DNA from: Amycolatopsis mongoliensis
GTDB lineage: Bacteria > Actinomycetota > Actinomycetes > Mycobacteriales > Pseudonocardiaceae
Direction: 5' to 3'
DNA length: 64,000 bases
NCBI RefSeq assembly: GCF_030285665.1
Contig: NZ_CP127295.1
Coordinates: 4,278,001 to 4,342,000 of the forward strand
Made by a program: the position numbers and the translations under genes. Positions 8,736 to 17,324 of the stretch are shown piece after piece (within the stretch, counting starts at the first letter, position 1; each line of letters starts with the position of its first letter). Below the pieces are notes generated by a model, which was not told where the DNA came from, did not search any database, and worked only from the letters and a program-made list of their open reading frames with translations.

Positions 8736-9769
8736 GACGTCGTCACCACCCTCAGGCCTTCGGTGATCCCCGCACCGCTGATCTCGACGAGGTCGCGCGC
8801 GAACATCCCGGTCTTGACGGCTTTCAGGGTCCCGTCCGGCAGCTGCACGGCGTACCCGCCTTCGCGCAGCGCCAGCAGCGCGCCGACCGGCACCGCGAGC
8901 ACGCCGGCGTGCGTCTCGGTGGCGATCCGCACCTGGACCGACGCCGAGTCGAGGTCGGCGACGGACTTCGGGTCGTCCGGGGCGACCGTGACGTTCACCT
9001 TGGGCGGCCCCTGCGCCCCGCCCTCCGGCGTGCCCGTGACGTCCGTGCTCACCGACGTCACCTTGGCGGCGACCTCCTGGCCGTCCGGCCGCACCACCGT
9101 CACCGGCGCACCGGTCTTGATCGCCGCGACGTCCGAAGCGGACACCGGCGCGACCACCACCTTCGTCGTCGCGCTGACCGTGAGCAGCGGTTCCGCGACC
9201 GGGTCGCCGGGCTGCGCGGTCACCGAGTTGACCCGCACCGGCCCGGGCAGGACGAGGACCTGGCCGACGTCGAGCGTGCCCGTTTCCTCCAGACCGGCCT
9301 TCTTCTGCCATTTCTTCAGGACTTCGGAGAAGGTGAACGTCTTGGGGTGCCCCACTTTGTAGCCCAGGGCGGCCAGGTTCGCGGCGACCACGGCGACGTC
9401 CGGCCCGGTGAGGTCCGGGTTGTCGAGCTTGCGGAACAGCGGGGTGTCGCCGAAGAACACCGGGACGCCCCGGCCGTCCACTGAGTACAGCGCCTTGCCG
9501 CGCTGGGCGAGGTCGCCGACGGCGGGCAGCTTCGTCACGGTCCCGGAACCGGTGCCCTTCATCGGTGCGGGTGTGCCGAAGCCCAGCGTTCCGGTGAACG
9601 ACTGCGTGTTCGCCAAGTCGGTCTTCCGGACGGCGACGGTGGCCACGGCGGGCGGGGGCGCGGCCGGGGCGGTGGTCCCGCGCCCGTGGTCGACGACGAA
9701 GTACGTCGTGGCGCCCAGCACGGTGATCACCGCGACAGCCGCCCAGAGGCCACCCGATCGGGTTTTCAT
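8732..9769 (-). CDS. Efflux adaptor with peptidoglycan-binding-like domain (HlyD/MacA type)
   Basis: A 345-residue membrane-anchored adaptor. The ATG at 9769 gives a short basic N-terminus and one membrane helix (about residues 8-26). The region around residues 120-175 resembles a peptidoglycan-binding domain ([29 protein letters not shown]). It is followed by beta-barrel HlyD-like segments including [15 protein letters not shown] and [16 protein letters not shown]. This arrangement is common in Gram-positive MacA-like proteins that link a MacB exporter to the cell wall. It is the first gene of a four-gene minus-strand operon and is read divergently from the response regulator, 79 bases away. 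Confidence 0.88.
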   Translation of the reverse strand: MKTRSGGLWAAVAVITVLGATTYFVVDHGRGTTAPAAPPPAVATVAVRKTDLANTQSFTGTLGFGTPAPMKGTGSGTVTKLPAVGDLAQRGKALYSVDGRGVPVFFGDTPLFRKLDNPDLTGPDVAVVAANLAALGYKVGHPKTFTFSEVLKKWQKKAGLEETGTLDVGQVLVLPGPVRVNSVTAQPGDPVAEPLLTVSATTKVVVAPVSASDVAAIKTGAPVTVVRPDGQEVAAKVTSVSTDVTGTPEGGAQGPPKVNVTVAPDDPKSVADLDSASVQVRIATETHAGVLAVPVGALLALREGGYAVQLPDGTLKAVKTGMFARDLVEISGAGITEGLRVVTTS

Positions 9770-9791
9770 GGCGTCACGCTCGCAGCGGAAT

Positions 9792-9808
9792 GTCAGGGAC
9801 CGGTCAGG
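9792..9808. promoter_or_regulatory. GTCAGG direct repeat, candidate response-regulator site
   Basis: Two exact GTCAGG hexamers at 9792-9797 and 9803-9808 are separated by five bases, an 11-base period. Tandem hexamers one helical turn apart are the usual target form of OmpR/PhoB regulators. The site is in the 79-base gap between the export operon and the two-component genes, so one bound dimer could control both directions. The assignment is inference from spacing and position. Confidence 0.45.
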
Positions 9809-9848
9809 AAACCGTGGTCTTCCGTTAGCCGTGCTTAGACTCGGGACC

Positions 9849-10544
9849 ATGTGCGCCCACATCGTGCTGGCCGAGGACGACGCCAAGCAGGCGGAGCTCG
9901 TCCGGCGCTACCTCGAGCGGGAGCGCCACACCGTGGTCGTCGTCGGAGACGGCGCCGTCGCGCTGGACCTCGTCCGCCGGCACCCGCCGGACCTGCTCGT
10001 GCTCGACGTCATGCTGCCCGGCGTGGACGGCCTGGAGATCTGCCGCACGCTGCGCGCGGAGTCCGACCTGCCGGTGCTCATGCTCACCGCGCGGTCCACG
10101 GAGGACGATCTGCTCGCCGGGCTCGACCTCGGCGCCGACGACTACGTCACCAAGCCGTTCAGCCCGCGCGAGCTGATGGCCCGGATCCGGACGCTGCTGC
10201 GCCGGGCCGCGCCGGCCCGGCCCGGCAGCGGCGCCGCGCGCGTCGGCTCGCTGACCGTCGACCCGGTGCGCCACGAAGTGACCGTCGACGGCCGGGCGAT
10301 CGACTGCACGCCGGGCGAGTTCCGGCTGCTGGAGCTGATGGCGGCCCAGCCCGACCGCGTCTTCACGCGGGGCCAGCTGCTGGAGCACCTGCACGGCTTC
10401 GACCGGTTCATCACCCAGCGCGCGATCGACGTGCACGTGATGAACCTGCGCAAGAAGATCGAGGCACGGCCGCGGCACCCGGCGCGGCTGCTGACCGTCT
10501 ACGGCGTCGGCTACAAGCTGACCGCGGGCGCCGATGCGCCGTAG
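9849..10544 (+). CDS. Two-component response regulator, OmpR/PhoB family
   Basis: A 231-residue regulator. The receiver domain (1-118) has the acidic pair D10-D11, the phosphoacceptor D53 in LLVLDVMLPG, the switch threonine in MLTARS and K103 in VTKPFSPREL. The C-terminal winged helix (about 135-228) has FRLLELMAAQPDRVFTR and the recognition region RAIDVHVMNLRKK. The ATG at 9849 places the receiver at the N-terminus. The kinase gene overlaps its end by 11 bases. The divergent MacB-type export operon is the probable target. Confidence 0.94.
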   Translation: MCAHIVLAEDDAKQAELVRRYLERERHTVVVVGDGAVALDLVRRHPPDLLVLDVMLPGVDGLEICRTLRAESDLPVLMLTARSTEDDLLAGLDLGADDYVTKPFSPRELMARIRTLLRRAAPARPGSGAARVGSLTVDPVRHEVTVDGRAIDCTPGEFRLLELMAAQPDRVFTRGQLLEHLHGFDRFITQRAIDVHVMNLRKKIEARPRHPARLLTVYGVGYKLTAGADAP

Positions 10545-12303
10545 CCTCCTGCTGCGGTTGTTCGCGGCGTCGGCGCTCGTCGCGGTGGCCTCGATCGCCG
10601 CGACCGCGTGGCTCGCCGCGCGCACGACGTCCGGCGCGATCCAGCAGGAGCAGGGGCAGGCGCTGGCCGACGACGGGAACATCTACCGCGGGCTGCTGAA
10701 GTACGCCGCGACGCACCCGAACTGGCACGACGTCGGCGACCAGCTGCGCGGCACCGCCGCGACCACCGGCCGCCGCATCGCGCTGACACTGACCGACGGC
10801 ACCCCGATCGCGGACTCGGCCACCGACGGCCGGCCGCTGCCGCTGCGGCCGTCGATCGTCGTCGACCCGCTGTCGGTCGACTCCGGGCTCGGCCAGGACA
10901 CCACCGCCGACCGGATCGACCCGGACGCCGTCGGCCCGTACGCGCTCCCGGAGGCCGACCGCGCGAACCTCGGCGCCGTCGCCCAGCGCGTGCTGCGGTG
11001 CGTGCAGGGCCGGTCGGGCGTCGGCACGATCGAGACGTCGCCGGGCGGGCACCCGCGGATCGAGGGCGCCGACCCGTTCGTGCTGTCCTCCTGCAACGGC
11101 AGCGCGCTCAGCCTGCCGACGAAGACCGAGCAGGCCGCGCTGGACCAGCTGTCCACGCTGGTCAACGCCTGCCTGAACCGCGGCCCGGAGGCGAAGCCAC
11201 TCGCCCAGGTCCAGGTGCTGCTCGACTTCACGTGGGTGCGGAAAGGCGTGCGGGACGCCGAGTCCGAGCAGGCCGTGCGGTCGTGCCTGAACGCGGCGCG
11301 CCGGGAGCAGCTGACGCCGTACGTCGCGCCCGCCGCGTCGCTCTACCTCACCGCGCCGTCGGGCGAGCCGCCCGCGGGGTTCACGCTGTCGCCGGAGAAC
11401 CAGGTCCGGCTCTTCCAGGTCGCCGGCGGGATCCTGGTGCTGACGCTGCTGGTCACGGCGTTCGCCGGGCGCCGGCTGATCCGCCCGCTGCGGGCGCTCA
11501 CCGGTGCGGCGCAGCGGATGGAGGCCGGCGAGACCGGCGCGCAGGTCGAGGTGCGCGGCCGCGACGAGGTGGCCCGGCTCGGCACCGCGTTCAACGCCAT
11601 GTCCGCCAGCCGCGAGCGGCTCGAGGAAACCCGCAAGGCGATGGTCAGCGACATCGCGCACGAGCTGCGCACGCCGCTGAGCAACATCCGCGGCTGGCTG
11701 GAAGCGACCCAGGACGGCATCAGCCGGCTCGACGACGAGCTGGTCGACTCGCTGCTCGAAGAGGCCGTCCACCTGCAGCACATCGTCGACGACCTGCAGG
11801 ACCTCGCGCTCGCCGACGCCGGTGCGCTGCGCCTGCACCCGGAACCGGTCGACGCGGCGGCGCTGCTCGGCCAGGTCGTCGCGGCGCACCGGCCGGCCGG
11901 CGTCTCGCTCTCGGTCGAGACACCCGCGTCGCTTCCGGTGACCGCCGACCCGGTCCGGCTGCGGCAGGCCGTGGGCAACCTGGTGTCCAACGCCGTCCGG
12001 CACACGCCGTCCGGCGGCTCGGTGGTGGTCCGCGGGCGCCGGGACGGCGACGACGTCGTCATCGAGGTCGCCGACACCGGCGCCGGGATCGCGGCCGAGG
12101 ACCTGCCGCACGTGTTCGACCGGTTCTGGCGGGCCGACAAGGCCCGCACCCGGGGCACCGGCGGCAGCGGCCTCGGTCTGGCGATCGTGCGCAAGCTCGC
12201 GGAGGCCCACGGCGGGAGGGCGACGGCGGAGTCCGTGCCCGGTCGGGGTTCGACGTTCACGCTGCGGCTGCCCGCCGGCACCGTCGCCGCGGTCAGCGGC
12301 TGA
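10534..12303 (+). CDS. Two-component sensor histidine kinase
   Basis: A 589-residue membrane kinase. An N-terminal helix (about 6-27) and a second helix (about 290-312) enclose a 260-residue extracytoplasmic sensor with several cysteines and no recognised fold. HAMP follows (313-365), then the dimerisation box SDIAHELRTP with His376, the N-box NLVSNAVRHT, the G1 box DTGAGI, and a G2 box ending GGSGLGLAIVRKL. The sensor is large for this family, and its four or more cysteines may form disulfides. It partners with the regulator it overlaps. It ends exactly where the convergent bcp gene ends (12303/12304). Confidence 0.94.
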   Translation: MRRSLLLRLFAASALVAVASIAATAWLAARTTSGAIQQEQGQALADDGNIYRGLLKYAATHPNWHDVGDQLRGTAATTGRRIALTLTDGTPIADSATDGRPLPLRPSIVVDPLSVDSGLGQDTTADRIDPDAVGPYALPEADRANLGAVAQRVLRCVQGRSGVGTIETSPGGHPRIEGADPFVLSSCNGSALSLPTKTEQAALDQLSTLVNACLNRGPEAKPLAQVQVLLDFTWVRKGVRDAESEQAVRSCLNAARREQLTPYVAPAASLYLTAPSGEPPAGFTLSPENQVRLFQVAGGILVLTLLVTAFAGRRLIRPLRALTGAAQRMEAGETGAQVEVRGRDEVARLGTAFNAMSASRERLEETRKAMVSDIAHELRTPLSNIRGWLEATQDGISRLDDELVDSLLEEAVHLQHIVDDLQDLALADAGALRLHPEPVDAAALLGQVVAAHRPAGVSLSVETPASLPVTADPVRLRQAVGNLVSNAVRHTPSGGSVVVRGRRDGDDVVIEVADTGAGIAAEDLPHVFDRFWRADKARTRGTGGSGLGLAIVRKLAEAHGGRATAESVPGRGSTFTLRLPAGTVAAVSG

Positions 12304-12777
12304 TCAGGAAGCCAGGCCGAGGTCGCGGATCAGCTTCGCCACGTGCCCGGTCGCGCGGACGTTGTAGAAGGCGTGGGCGATCTTGCCCTCGGCGTCGACG
12401 ACGAACGTCGAGCGGATGACGCCCAGGTACGTCTTGCCGTAGTTCTTCTTCTCGCCGTACGCGCCCCACGCCTCGATGACGCCCTTCTCCGGGTCGCCCA
12501 GCATCGGGAACGTCAGCTTCTCGTTCTCGACGAACTTCGCGAGTTTCGCCTGCTTGTCGGGCGAAATGCCGATCACCTGGTAGCCGGCGTCGTTCAGCTC
12601 GGCGAGGTTGTCGCGGAAGTCGCAGGCCTGCTTGGTGCAGCCCGGGGTGCTCGCCGCCGGGTAGAAGTACACGACGACGGACTTGCCGCGGAAGTCGCGC
12701 AACGAGACGTCCTTGCCCTCGCTGTCGGGCAGGGTGAAGTCCGGGGCTTCGTCGCCGGGGGAAAGTCGCTCGGTCAT
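12304..12777 (-). CDS. bcp: Thioredoxin-dependent peroxiredoxin, Bcp/PrxQ
   Basis: A 157-residue peroxiredoxin reducing hydrogen peroxide and organic hydroperoxides with thiol donors in the cytoplasm. The peroxidatic cysteine C47 is in STPGCTKQACDFRD, with the resolving cysteine C52 five residues on, as in atypical two-cysteine PrxQ proteins. The N-terminus PGDEAPDFTLPDSEG is characteristic. The length is typical. It stands alone on the minus strand, convergent with the kinase gene and with no spacer, so any terminator must lie inside a coding region. Confidence 0.95.
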   Translation of the reverse strand: MTERLSPGDEAPDFTLPDSEGKDVSLRDFRGKSVVVYFYPAASTPGCTKQACDFRDNLAELNDAGYQVIGISPDKQAKLAKFVENEKLTFPMLGDPEKGVIEAWGAYGEKKNYGKTYLGVIRSTFVVDAEGKIAHAFYNVRATGHVAKLIRDLGLAS

Positions 12778-12894
12778 GGGACCGAGCCTACTGCGCCGGT
12801 GGTTGCCGATCCGTCGGCAGCCACGGCGGAAACCGGCGCCTTGCGCTGATCGGTCGCGAAACGTATCCGTCTGCTTTCGGCCGGATCGGCAACG

Positions 12895-13434
12895 TCAGGC
12901 CGGGCCGCAGTAGGTGACCGCGGCGGCCTCGGTCGCGCTCGGCCGGATCTGCAGCCGCAGCTGCGTCGCTTCCTGCGGTACCGCGAAGGCCAGCGTGACG
13001 TGCACCGAGCGGCCGGGCAGGACGTCCTTGCCCGCGTCGGTGATGCCGGTGAACCCCTGGGTCGTGTCCACGACCTGCTTGACCGGGGTGCCCGCCGAAG
13101 TGGCGGTGACGGTGAGGCCCGAGAGCTTGTACGTCGTCGCGCCGTCGTTCTTCAGCTCGACGTCGAAGGCCGCGCCGCGGGGGCTGCGCGGGTACGCCGA
13201 CGCACTGGGCTTGAACGACTCCGGCGAGCCGACCGAGATGGTGACGCCGCTGGCGAACCGGTGGTCGGCGCCGAACTTGAGGTCGTTGCCCGCCTGCGCC
13301 GCGCTGGCGCCCGCCTGGCCGCCGCCCGCGCCGAGCGCCGCGGTGCCGTCCTTCGCCGAGGGGACCCCGCACGCCACCGCCAGGGAAAGCAGTCCTGTGG
13401 TGAACATGATCTTGCACGTGCGCGCGAGCGCCAT
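12895..13434 (-). CDS. Lipoprotein with DUF4352-like beta-sandwich
   Basis: A 179-residue predicted lipoprotein. The ATG at 13434 gives the signal MALARTCKIMFTTGLLSLAVAC with the lipobox cysteine near residue 22; an in-frame start further upstream would bury this signal, so it was not used. The mature region has the alternating pattern of a small Ig-like sandwich (AFDVELKNDGATTYKLSGLTV ... SVHVTLAFAVP) resembling DUF4352 proteins, often membrane-anchored and of unknown role. A lone cysteine sits four residues from the C-terminus. It has no operon partner. Confidence 0.75.
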   Translation of the reverse strand: MALARTCKIMFTTGLLSLAVACGVPSAKDGTAALGAGGGQAGASAAQAGNDLKFGADHRFASGVTISVGSPESFKPSASAYPRSPRGAAFDVELKNDGATTYKLSGLTVTATSAGTPVKQVVDTTQGFTGITDAGKDVLPGRSVHVTLAFAVPQEATQLRLQIRPSATEAAAVTYCGPA

Positions 13435-13624
13435 CGCGGGTACTCCAGTCGGCGGATCGGGTTCCGTTCGGCATCGGGGTGTGCCGGGCGAACCCGCTCC
13501 ACTCTGGACGTGATCGCGCGTGGTTACGAGGCGCCACGGGGGGTTGTCGCGCACCTGGTGCCGCGCCGTGGCCAATCCGTGACCGGAACGGCACGGGTGG
13601 TGACAATCTCTGCCGACATGCCAC

Positions 13625-13807
13625 TTAAACCGCGAGGGCGAACAGCAGGATGAAGATCGCCACGCCGGCCACCCAAGCGGCCATCAACCAGCCGAAATCG
13701 CGCACCGGCTCGACCGCGCGGCTCTCCTCGCCGGGCACGTAGACGCCGCGTTCCTCGAACCAGTCGGCCCAGCGGGCGAACCAGCTCAACGGGTTGCGCG
13801 ACGACAT
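13625..13807 (-). CDS. Small single-pass membrane protein
   Basis: A 60-residue protein with a tryptophan-rich amphipathic N-terminal half (WFARWADWFEERG) and one membrane helix at its C-terminus (residues 39-58, WLMAAWVAGVAIFILLFALA). The ATG at 13807 is preceded on the minus strand by a GGAGGTGAAG ribosome site, unusually close to consensus, which argues that this short gene is translated. There is no family match that I recognise. It lies alone, with about 190 bases to the lipoprotein gene. Confidence 0.6.
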   Translation of the reverse strand: MSSRNPLSWFARWADWFEERGVYVPGEESRAVEPVRDFGWLMAAWVAGVAIFILLFALAV

Positions 13808-13941
13808 GCTTCACCTCCGGGCACCGGCTTCCCCGTCACAGTACGGGTACGGCCGCGCTCACCGGAAGCCGCGTGACCGCTCACCGCCCGTGACCCGACG
13901 TGCCACGGGCGGGTGAACGTCGACGTCGCTCGTGTAGACCT

Positions 13942-14823
13942 TCAGACGACTCCGTTGCGCTGCAGGACCGAGATCGCGCGGACGGTCGCGTAACCGCTCC
14001 ACTCGAGCTCCGCCGCGGGCGAATAGCTCGCGAAGTCGACCCGCCAGCCACCGTCGTCGTGCTGCTCGGCGGCGAGCCGCTGCAGCTCCGCGTCGATCAC
14101 GGCGTCCTTGAACAACGCGCGGGCCGGGCGGCCGGGCAACGGCGCGAAGTCCAGTGCGCGCAAGGTTTCCCCCTCCGCGCCCCCGGCCACCGGGACCAGG
14201 CCGTCGGGTGAGACGAACGGCGCCAGCCGGTCCAGCAGCGTCGCCGCCTCGGCGTGGAAGTCGTGGGCCGCGTCCACGAAGCCCACCGCGAACGACAGCG
14301 CGATCGCGTGCGGCGCCTCGCTCAGGGCGCGGATTTCGCGGAAGCAGTACTCCGTCGCCGCGGCGAGCCACGGGTGTTCGCGCACCGCCTGGTCCCGGCG
14401 GGCGACGCGCAGGGCGACGCCGGCGGCGAACGCGGTGCTCTGCAGCGTGGCCACCGCCGGGTCGGCCTGGACCCAGAACGGCGCGCAGCCGGCCGGGTCC
14501 GCCACGGGCAGGGCGAAGGGCAGGCCGCCGTCCGGCGTGGAGACCGAGGCCAGCCAGTCGCAGAGCAGGGCCGCGCGCGGGGTGGGCCCGGCCTCTTCGA
14601 ACACCTCGAAGGCGTGCAGGGCGCCGCCGGGCTGGCTCTCCGGCGCCCGCAGGTCGGGCTCGAGGCCCCAGCCGTAGCCCCCGTCGGGGTTGCGGTAGCC
14701 GTCGACGGCGGCCAGCACGGCATCGGTGTCGGTTTCGCCGCTGAGCAGCTCGAAGCGGCGGCGGTCGAGGAGCCGGGCGTGCGTCGCCATGAACGACGCC
14801 GCCGCGGAAAGGTTCACAGCCAT
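13942..14823 (-). CDS. Prenyltransferase / squalene-cyclase-repeat (alpha-alpha barrel) protein
   Basis: A 293-residue protein with alpha/alpha-toroid repeats. Each repeat ends in a glycine-rich turn of the QW kind: NPDGGYGWGLEPD (around 45-57), TPDGGLPFALP (around 95-105) and QHDDGGWRVDF (around 250-260). It lacks the DxDD and long insertions of true terpene cyclases and is half their length, so it may be a binding protein or a prenyltransferase-beta-like subunit. The ATG at 14823 is the first in frame. It lies downstream of the AraC gene in the same direction, 49 bases away, and may share its transcript. Confidence 0.65.
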   Translation of the reverse strand: MAVNLSAAASFMATHARLLDRRRFELLSGETDTDAVLAAVDGYRNPDGGYGWGLEPDLRAPESQPGGALHAFEVFEEAGPTPRAALLCDWLASVSTPDGGLPFALPVADPAGCAPFWVQADPAVATLQSTAFAAGVALRVARRDQAVREHPWLAAATEYCFREIRALSEAPHAIALSFAVGFVDAAHDFHAEAATLLDRLAPFVSPDGLVPVAGGAEGETLRALDFAPLPGRPARALFKDAVIDAELQRLAAEQHDDGGWRVDFASYSPAAELEWSGYATVRAISVLQRNGVV

Positions 14824-14872
14824 GCGGTCAGCGTCGCACCGGCGGGGCCGCGGGTCTTGAACGGATCGGACC

Positions 14873-15766
14873 TCACGGCAGCCGCGGCCCCGCCGGGGCG
14901 GCGGCCGCGCGCAGCCGGGCCGCGTCCTGGCCGGGCGGGGCGCCGAACAGGCGGCGGTACTCGCGGTTGAACTGCGACGGGCTGTCGTAGCCGACGAGGT
15001 GCCCGACGCCCGCGACGTCGCCCGCGTCGGCCAGCAGCAGCGAGCGGGCCTCCTGCAGGCGGATGCGCTTCTGGAACTGCAGCGGGCTCATCGCCGTGAC
15101 CGCGCGGAAGTGCCGGTGGAACGCCGACGGGCTCATCCCGCTCAGCTTCGCGAGCTCGTCGACCCGCATCGGCTCGGCGTGGTTCTCGCGGATCCACCGG
15201 ATCGCGCGGCCGACGTGCGCCAGCCCGCTGTCGGCCACGCCGATCTGGCGGACCAGGCCGCCGTGCGGGCCGGTCAGCAGCCGCCAGAGGATCTCCCGCT
15301 CGATCAGCGGGGCGAGCACGGGCGCGTCGGCGGGGTGGTCGAGCAGCCGCACCAGCCGGACGACGGCGTCGAGCAGCTCGGGCCCGGCGTCCCCGGTCGC
15401 GATCGGCGACGGCGGTGGGGTGCGCGAGAACCGGCCGGGCGGGGCTTCGAGGAGCAGCGGGGCGATGGCCGCGGGCCGCAGCGCCAGGCCCACGCCCAGC
15501 GCCGGCGTCTCCGGCGTCGCGCCGACGAAGTGACCGGTCACCGGCAGGTCGGTGCTGACCAGCAGGTACTGCCCGGCGCGGTACTCGTGCACCTGCTCGC
15601 CGAGCAGCAGGCGCTTGCCGCCCTGGGCCATGACGACCAGGAGTGGCTCGGCCAGCGAGTGGTCCGGCTCGCTGGTGTCCACTTCGGACAGCAGCAGGCC
15701 CGGGATCGGCGTGCGCAGGTCGGCGCGCGCGTGGGTGGCAACGAGGTCGCGGAGCTCGGTCAGCAC
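14873..15766 (-). CDS. AraC-family transcriptional regulator (AraC_N type)
   Basis: A 297-residue regulator. The N-terminal cupin (about 20-160) is of the AraC_N kind (PIPGLLLSEVD, LLVVMAQGGKRLLLGEQVHEY). The C-terminal double helix-turn-helix (about 195-290) carries the recognition segments LAKLSGMSPSAFHRHF and VGYDSPSQFNREYRRLFG. It is divergent from the aldo-keto reductase gene, an arrangement usual for this subfamily, which activates a neighbouring oxidoreductase in response to a small ligand. The GTG start at 15766 has an AGGGG site very close to it, so a slightly later start is possible. Confidence 0.88.
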   Translation of the reverse strand: MLTELRDLVATHARADLRTPIPGLLLSEVDTSEPDHSLAEPLLVVMAQGGKRLLLGEQVHEYRAGQYLLVSTDLPVTGHFVGATPETPALGVGLALRPAAIAPLLLEAPPGRFSRTPPPSPIATGDAGPELLDAVVRLVRLLDHPADAPVLAPLIEREILWRLLTGPHGGLVRQIGVADSGLAHVGRAIRWIRENHAEPMRVDELAKLSGMSPSAFHRHFRAVTAMSPLQFQKRIRLQEARSLLLADAGDVAGVGHLVGYDSPSQFNREYRRLFGAPPGQDAARLRAAAAPAGPRLP

Positions 15767-15813
15767 CCCTCAAGGAAAGCACGGCGGTTGCCGGCAGCAA
15801 TCAAAGTCGAGAG

Positions 15814-15842
15814 GATCGTGCAAGAGGCAGCGTCGAACGATC
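15814..15842. promoter_or_regulatory. Inverted repeat GATCGT-N17-ACGATC between araC-type and AKR genes
   Basis: GATCGT at 15814-15819 and its exact complement ACGATC at 15837-15842 lie in the 140-base gap between the divergent regulator and reductase genes. The 23-base centre-to-centre distance is about two helical turns, suitable for a regulator dimer. Binding by the adjacent AraC-type protein is inferred from position only. Confidence 0.35.
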
Positions 15843-15906
15843 TACCGTTGTACTGCTGGTTCACGGTTTCCTGGTGGTGGTCAATCCGACACCTGAGGAG
15901 AGTTCC

Positions 15907-16989
15907 ATGCCACTCGACCACTACGTCACCCTCGGCCGGTCCGGGCTGCGCGTCAGCCCGTTCGCCCTCGGCGCGATGACCTTCGGCGAGGACCCCGGCG
16001 GCGCCGGCTGCAGCGTCGAGGAGTCCGAGAAGATCCTCGCGACCTACCTCGACCTCGGCGGGAACTTCGTCGACACGGCCAACTTCTACACGAACGGCCA
16101 CTCGGAGAAGATCCTCGGCGACTTCTTCGCGGCGCGCCCGGGCCTGCGCTCGCACGTGGTGCTCGCGTCGAAGTTCTTCGGCAACATGCACCCGGGCGAC
16201 CCCAACGGCGGCGGCGCGGGCCGCGCGTCGATCATCGCCCAGCTCGACGCGTCGCTGCGGCGGCTGCAGACGGACCACCTAGACCTGTACTGGCTGCACA
16301 ACTGGGACCGGCACACGCCGATTGAGGAGACCCTGCGGACCCTCGACGACCTCGTCCGCGCGGGCAAGATCCGCTACGTCGGCTTCTCGAACACGCCGGC
16401 GTGGGTCACGGCGCAGGCGCAGACGACGGCGCTGCTGCGCGGCTGGACGCCGTTGATCGCGCTGCAGGTCGAGTATTCGCTGCTGGCGCGGACGGTGGAG
16501 GGGGAGCTGGCGCCGTTCGCGCTCGACCAGGGCATCGCGCTGACGCCGTGGAGCCCGCTGAAGAACGGTTTCCTGTCGGGCAAGTACCGGCGCGGCTCCG
16601 CGGCGCCGGACTCGGCCCGCGCGGCTTTCGTGGGCGGTCCTTCGGAGGAGGAGTACGCCGTCATCGACGTGGTCGAGGCGATCGCCTCGTCGCTGGAGAC
16701 GACCTCTGCGGCGGTCTCCCTGGCGTGGCTGCGCGCCCGGCCCGGGACGGTGGTCCCGATCGTCGGCGCCCGGCGGCTGGAGCACCTGACCGGCAACCTC
16801 GCGGGACTGGACGTGACGCTGTCGCCGTCGGATCTGGCCCGCCTGGACGAGGTGTCGGCGCCGACGCTGGACTACCCGGCCCCGATGCACGGCGCCCAGC
16901 GCGCGATGCTGCAGTTCGCGGGCACGACGGTCGACGGCGAACAGTCCACTGTGTACCCACCGCTGCTGCAGAGCGACGTGCGCTACTGA
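15907..16989 (+). CDS. Aldo/keto reductase
   Basis: A 360-residue NADPH-dependent aldo/keto reductase of the large tas/YghZ-like group. The N-terminus YVTLGRSGLRVSPFALGAMTFGED is characteristic. The catalytic region GNFVDTANFYTNGHSEKILG supplies the Asp and Tyr of the tetrad. LASKFFG supplies the Lys and YWLHNWD the His region. The NADP-binding tail IVGARRLEHLTGNL is present. The ATG at 15907 has a GAGGAGAG site nine bases upstream. It is divergent from an AraC regulator that probably controls it. The substrate is not determinable from sequence. Confidence 0.92.
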   Translation: MPLDHYVTLGRSGLRVSPFALGAMTFGEDPGGAGCSVEESEKILATYLDLGGNFVDTANFYTNGHSEKILGDFFAARPGLRSHVVLASKFFGNMHPGDPNGGGAGRASIIAQLDASLRRLQTDHLDLYWLHNWDRHTPIEETLRTLDDLVRAGKIRYVGFSNTPAWVTAQAQTTALLRGWTPLIALQVEYSLLARTVEGELAPFALDQGIALTPWSPLKNGFLSGKYRRGSAAPDSARAAFVGGPSEEEYAVIDVVEAIASSLETTSAAVSLAWLRARPGTVVPIVGARRLEHLTGNLAGLDVTLSPSDLARLDEVSAPTLDYPAPMHGAQRAMLQFAGTTVDGEQSTVYPPLLQSDVRY

Positions 16990-17040
16990 CCTTCGAGGCG
17001 AGGAAGCGGCCGTCGAAGCGAGGGTGACCACGGCAGGGGG

Positions 17041-17150
17041 TCCGGGGGGCGAAGCCCGCCGGGCGGGGCCCGGGGGCGCACCCCCGGAAGAACACGACGA
17101 GCGAGTCCGGCGAAGGCGCGAAGCGCCGAGCAGGACTCACCCGGCTCGCT
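17041..17150. repeat. GC-rich palindromic intergenic element after the AKR gene
   Basis: This stretch contains a perfect 7-bp hairpin CCGGGGG-CGCA-CCCCCGG (17070-17087) embedded in further imperfect inverted repeats, plus arms ACGAGCGAG (near 17095) and CTCGCTCGT (near 17145) flanking the segment next to the tRNA. Such CGGGGG...CCCCCG elements recur between actinomycete genes. Here it probably serves as a factor-aided terminator for the reductase gene and the oncoming tRNA transcript. There is no T-tract. Confidence 0.5.
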
Positions 17151-17152
17151 CG

Positions 17153-17226
17153 TGGGCCCGGAGAGACTCGAACTCTCACTGGCACGGACCTAAACCGTGT
17201 GCCTCTGCCAATTGGGCTACGGGCCC
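17153..17226 (-). tRNA. tRNA gene, anticodon UAG (Leu by codon), short variable arm
   Basis: A 74-base cloverleaf reads on the minus strand. The acceptor stem is GGGCCCG / CGGGCCC, with discriminator A at 17153 and no encoded CCA. The anticodon stem is CACGG / CCGTG with loop TTTAGGT, giving anticodon TAG, which reads CUA leucine codons. The T arm is GAGAG-TTCGAGT-CTCTC. The variable loop is only five bases (CCAGT), whereas bacterial leucine tRNAs normally have a long variable arm. The D-stem 3' strand also has an extra base (GCCC against GAGGC). The fold is convincing; the amino acid identity is less certain than the anticodon implies. Confidence 0.85.
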
Positions 17227-17324
17227 CCAGCACTCGGAAGCGTAGCGTGCGGCGTGGCCCGTGCGGCGGCGGTGGGGCGGTCGACTAAGTTGGGCCCCGG
17301 AAGTCCCTGCGGCGAGGAGGACAC

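Noticed and set aside
17041..17324. tRNA gene as an integration site of a mobile element
   Set aside because: No integrase and no repeat of the tRNA 3' end were found nearby.
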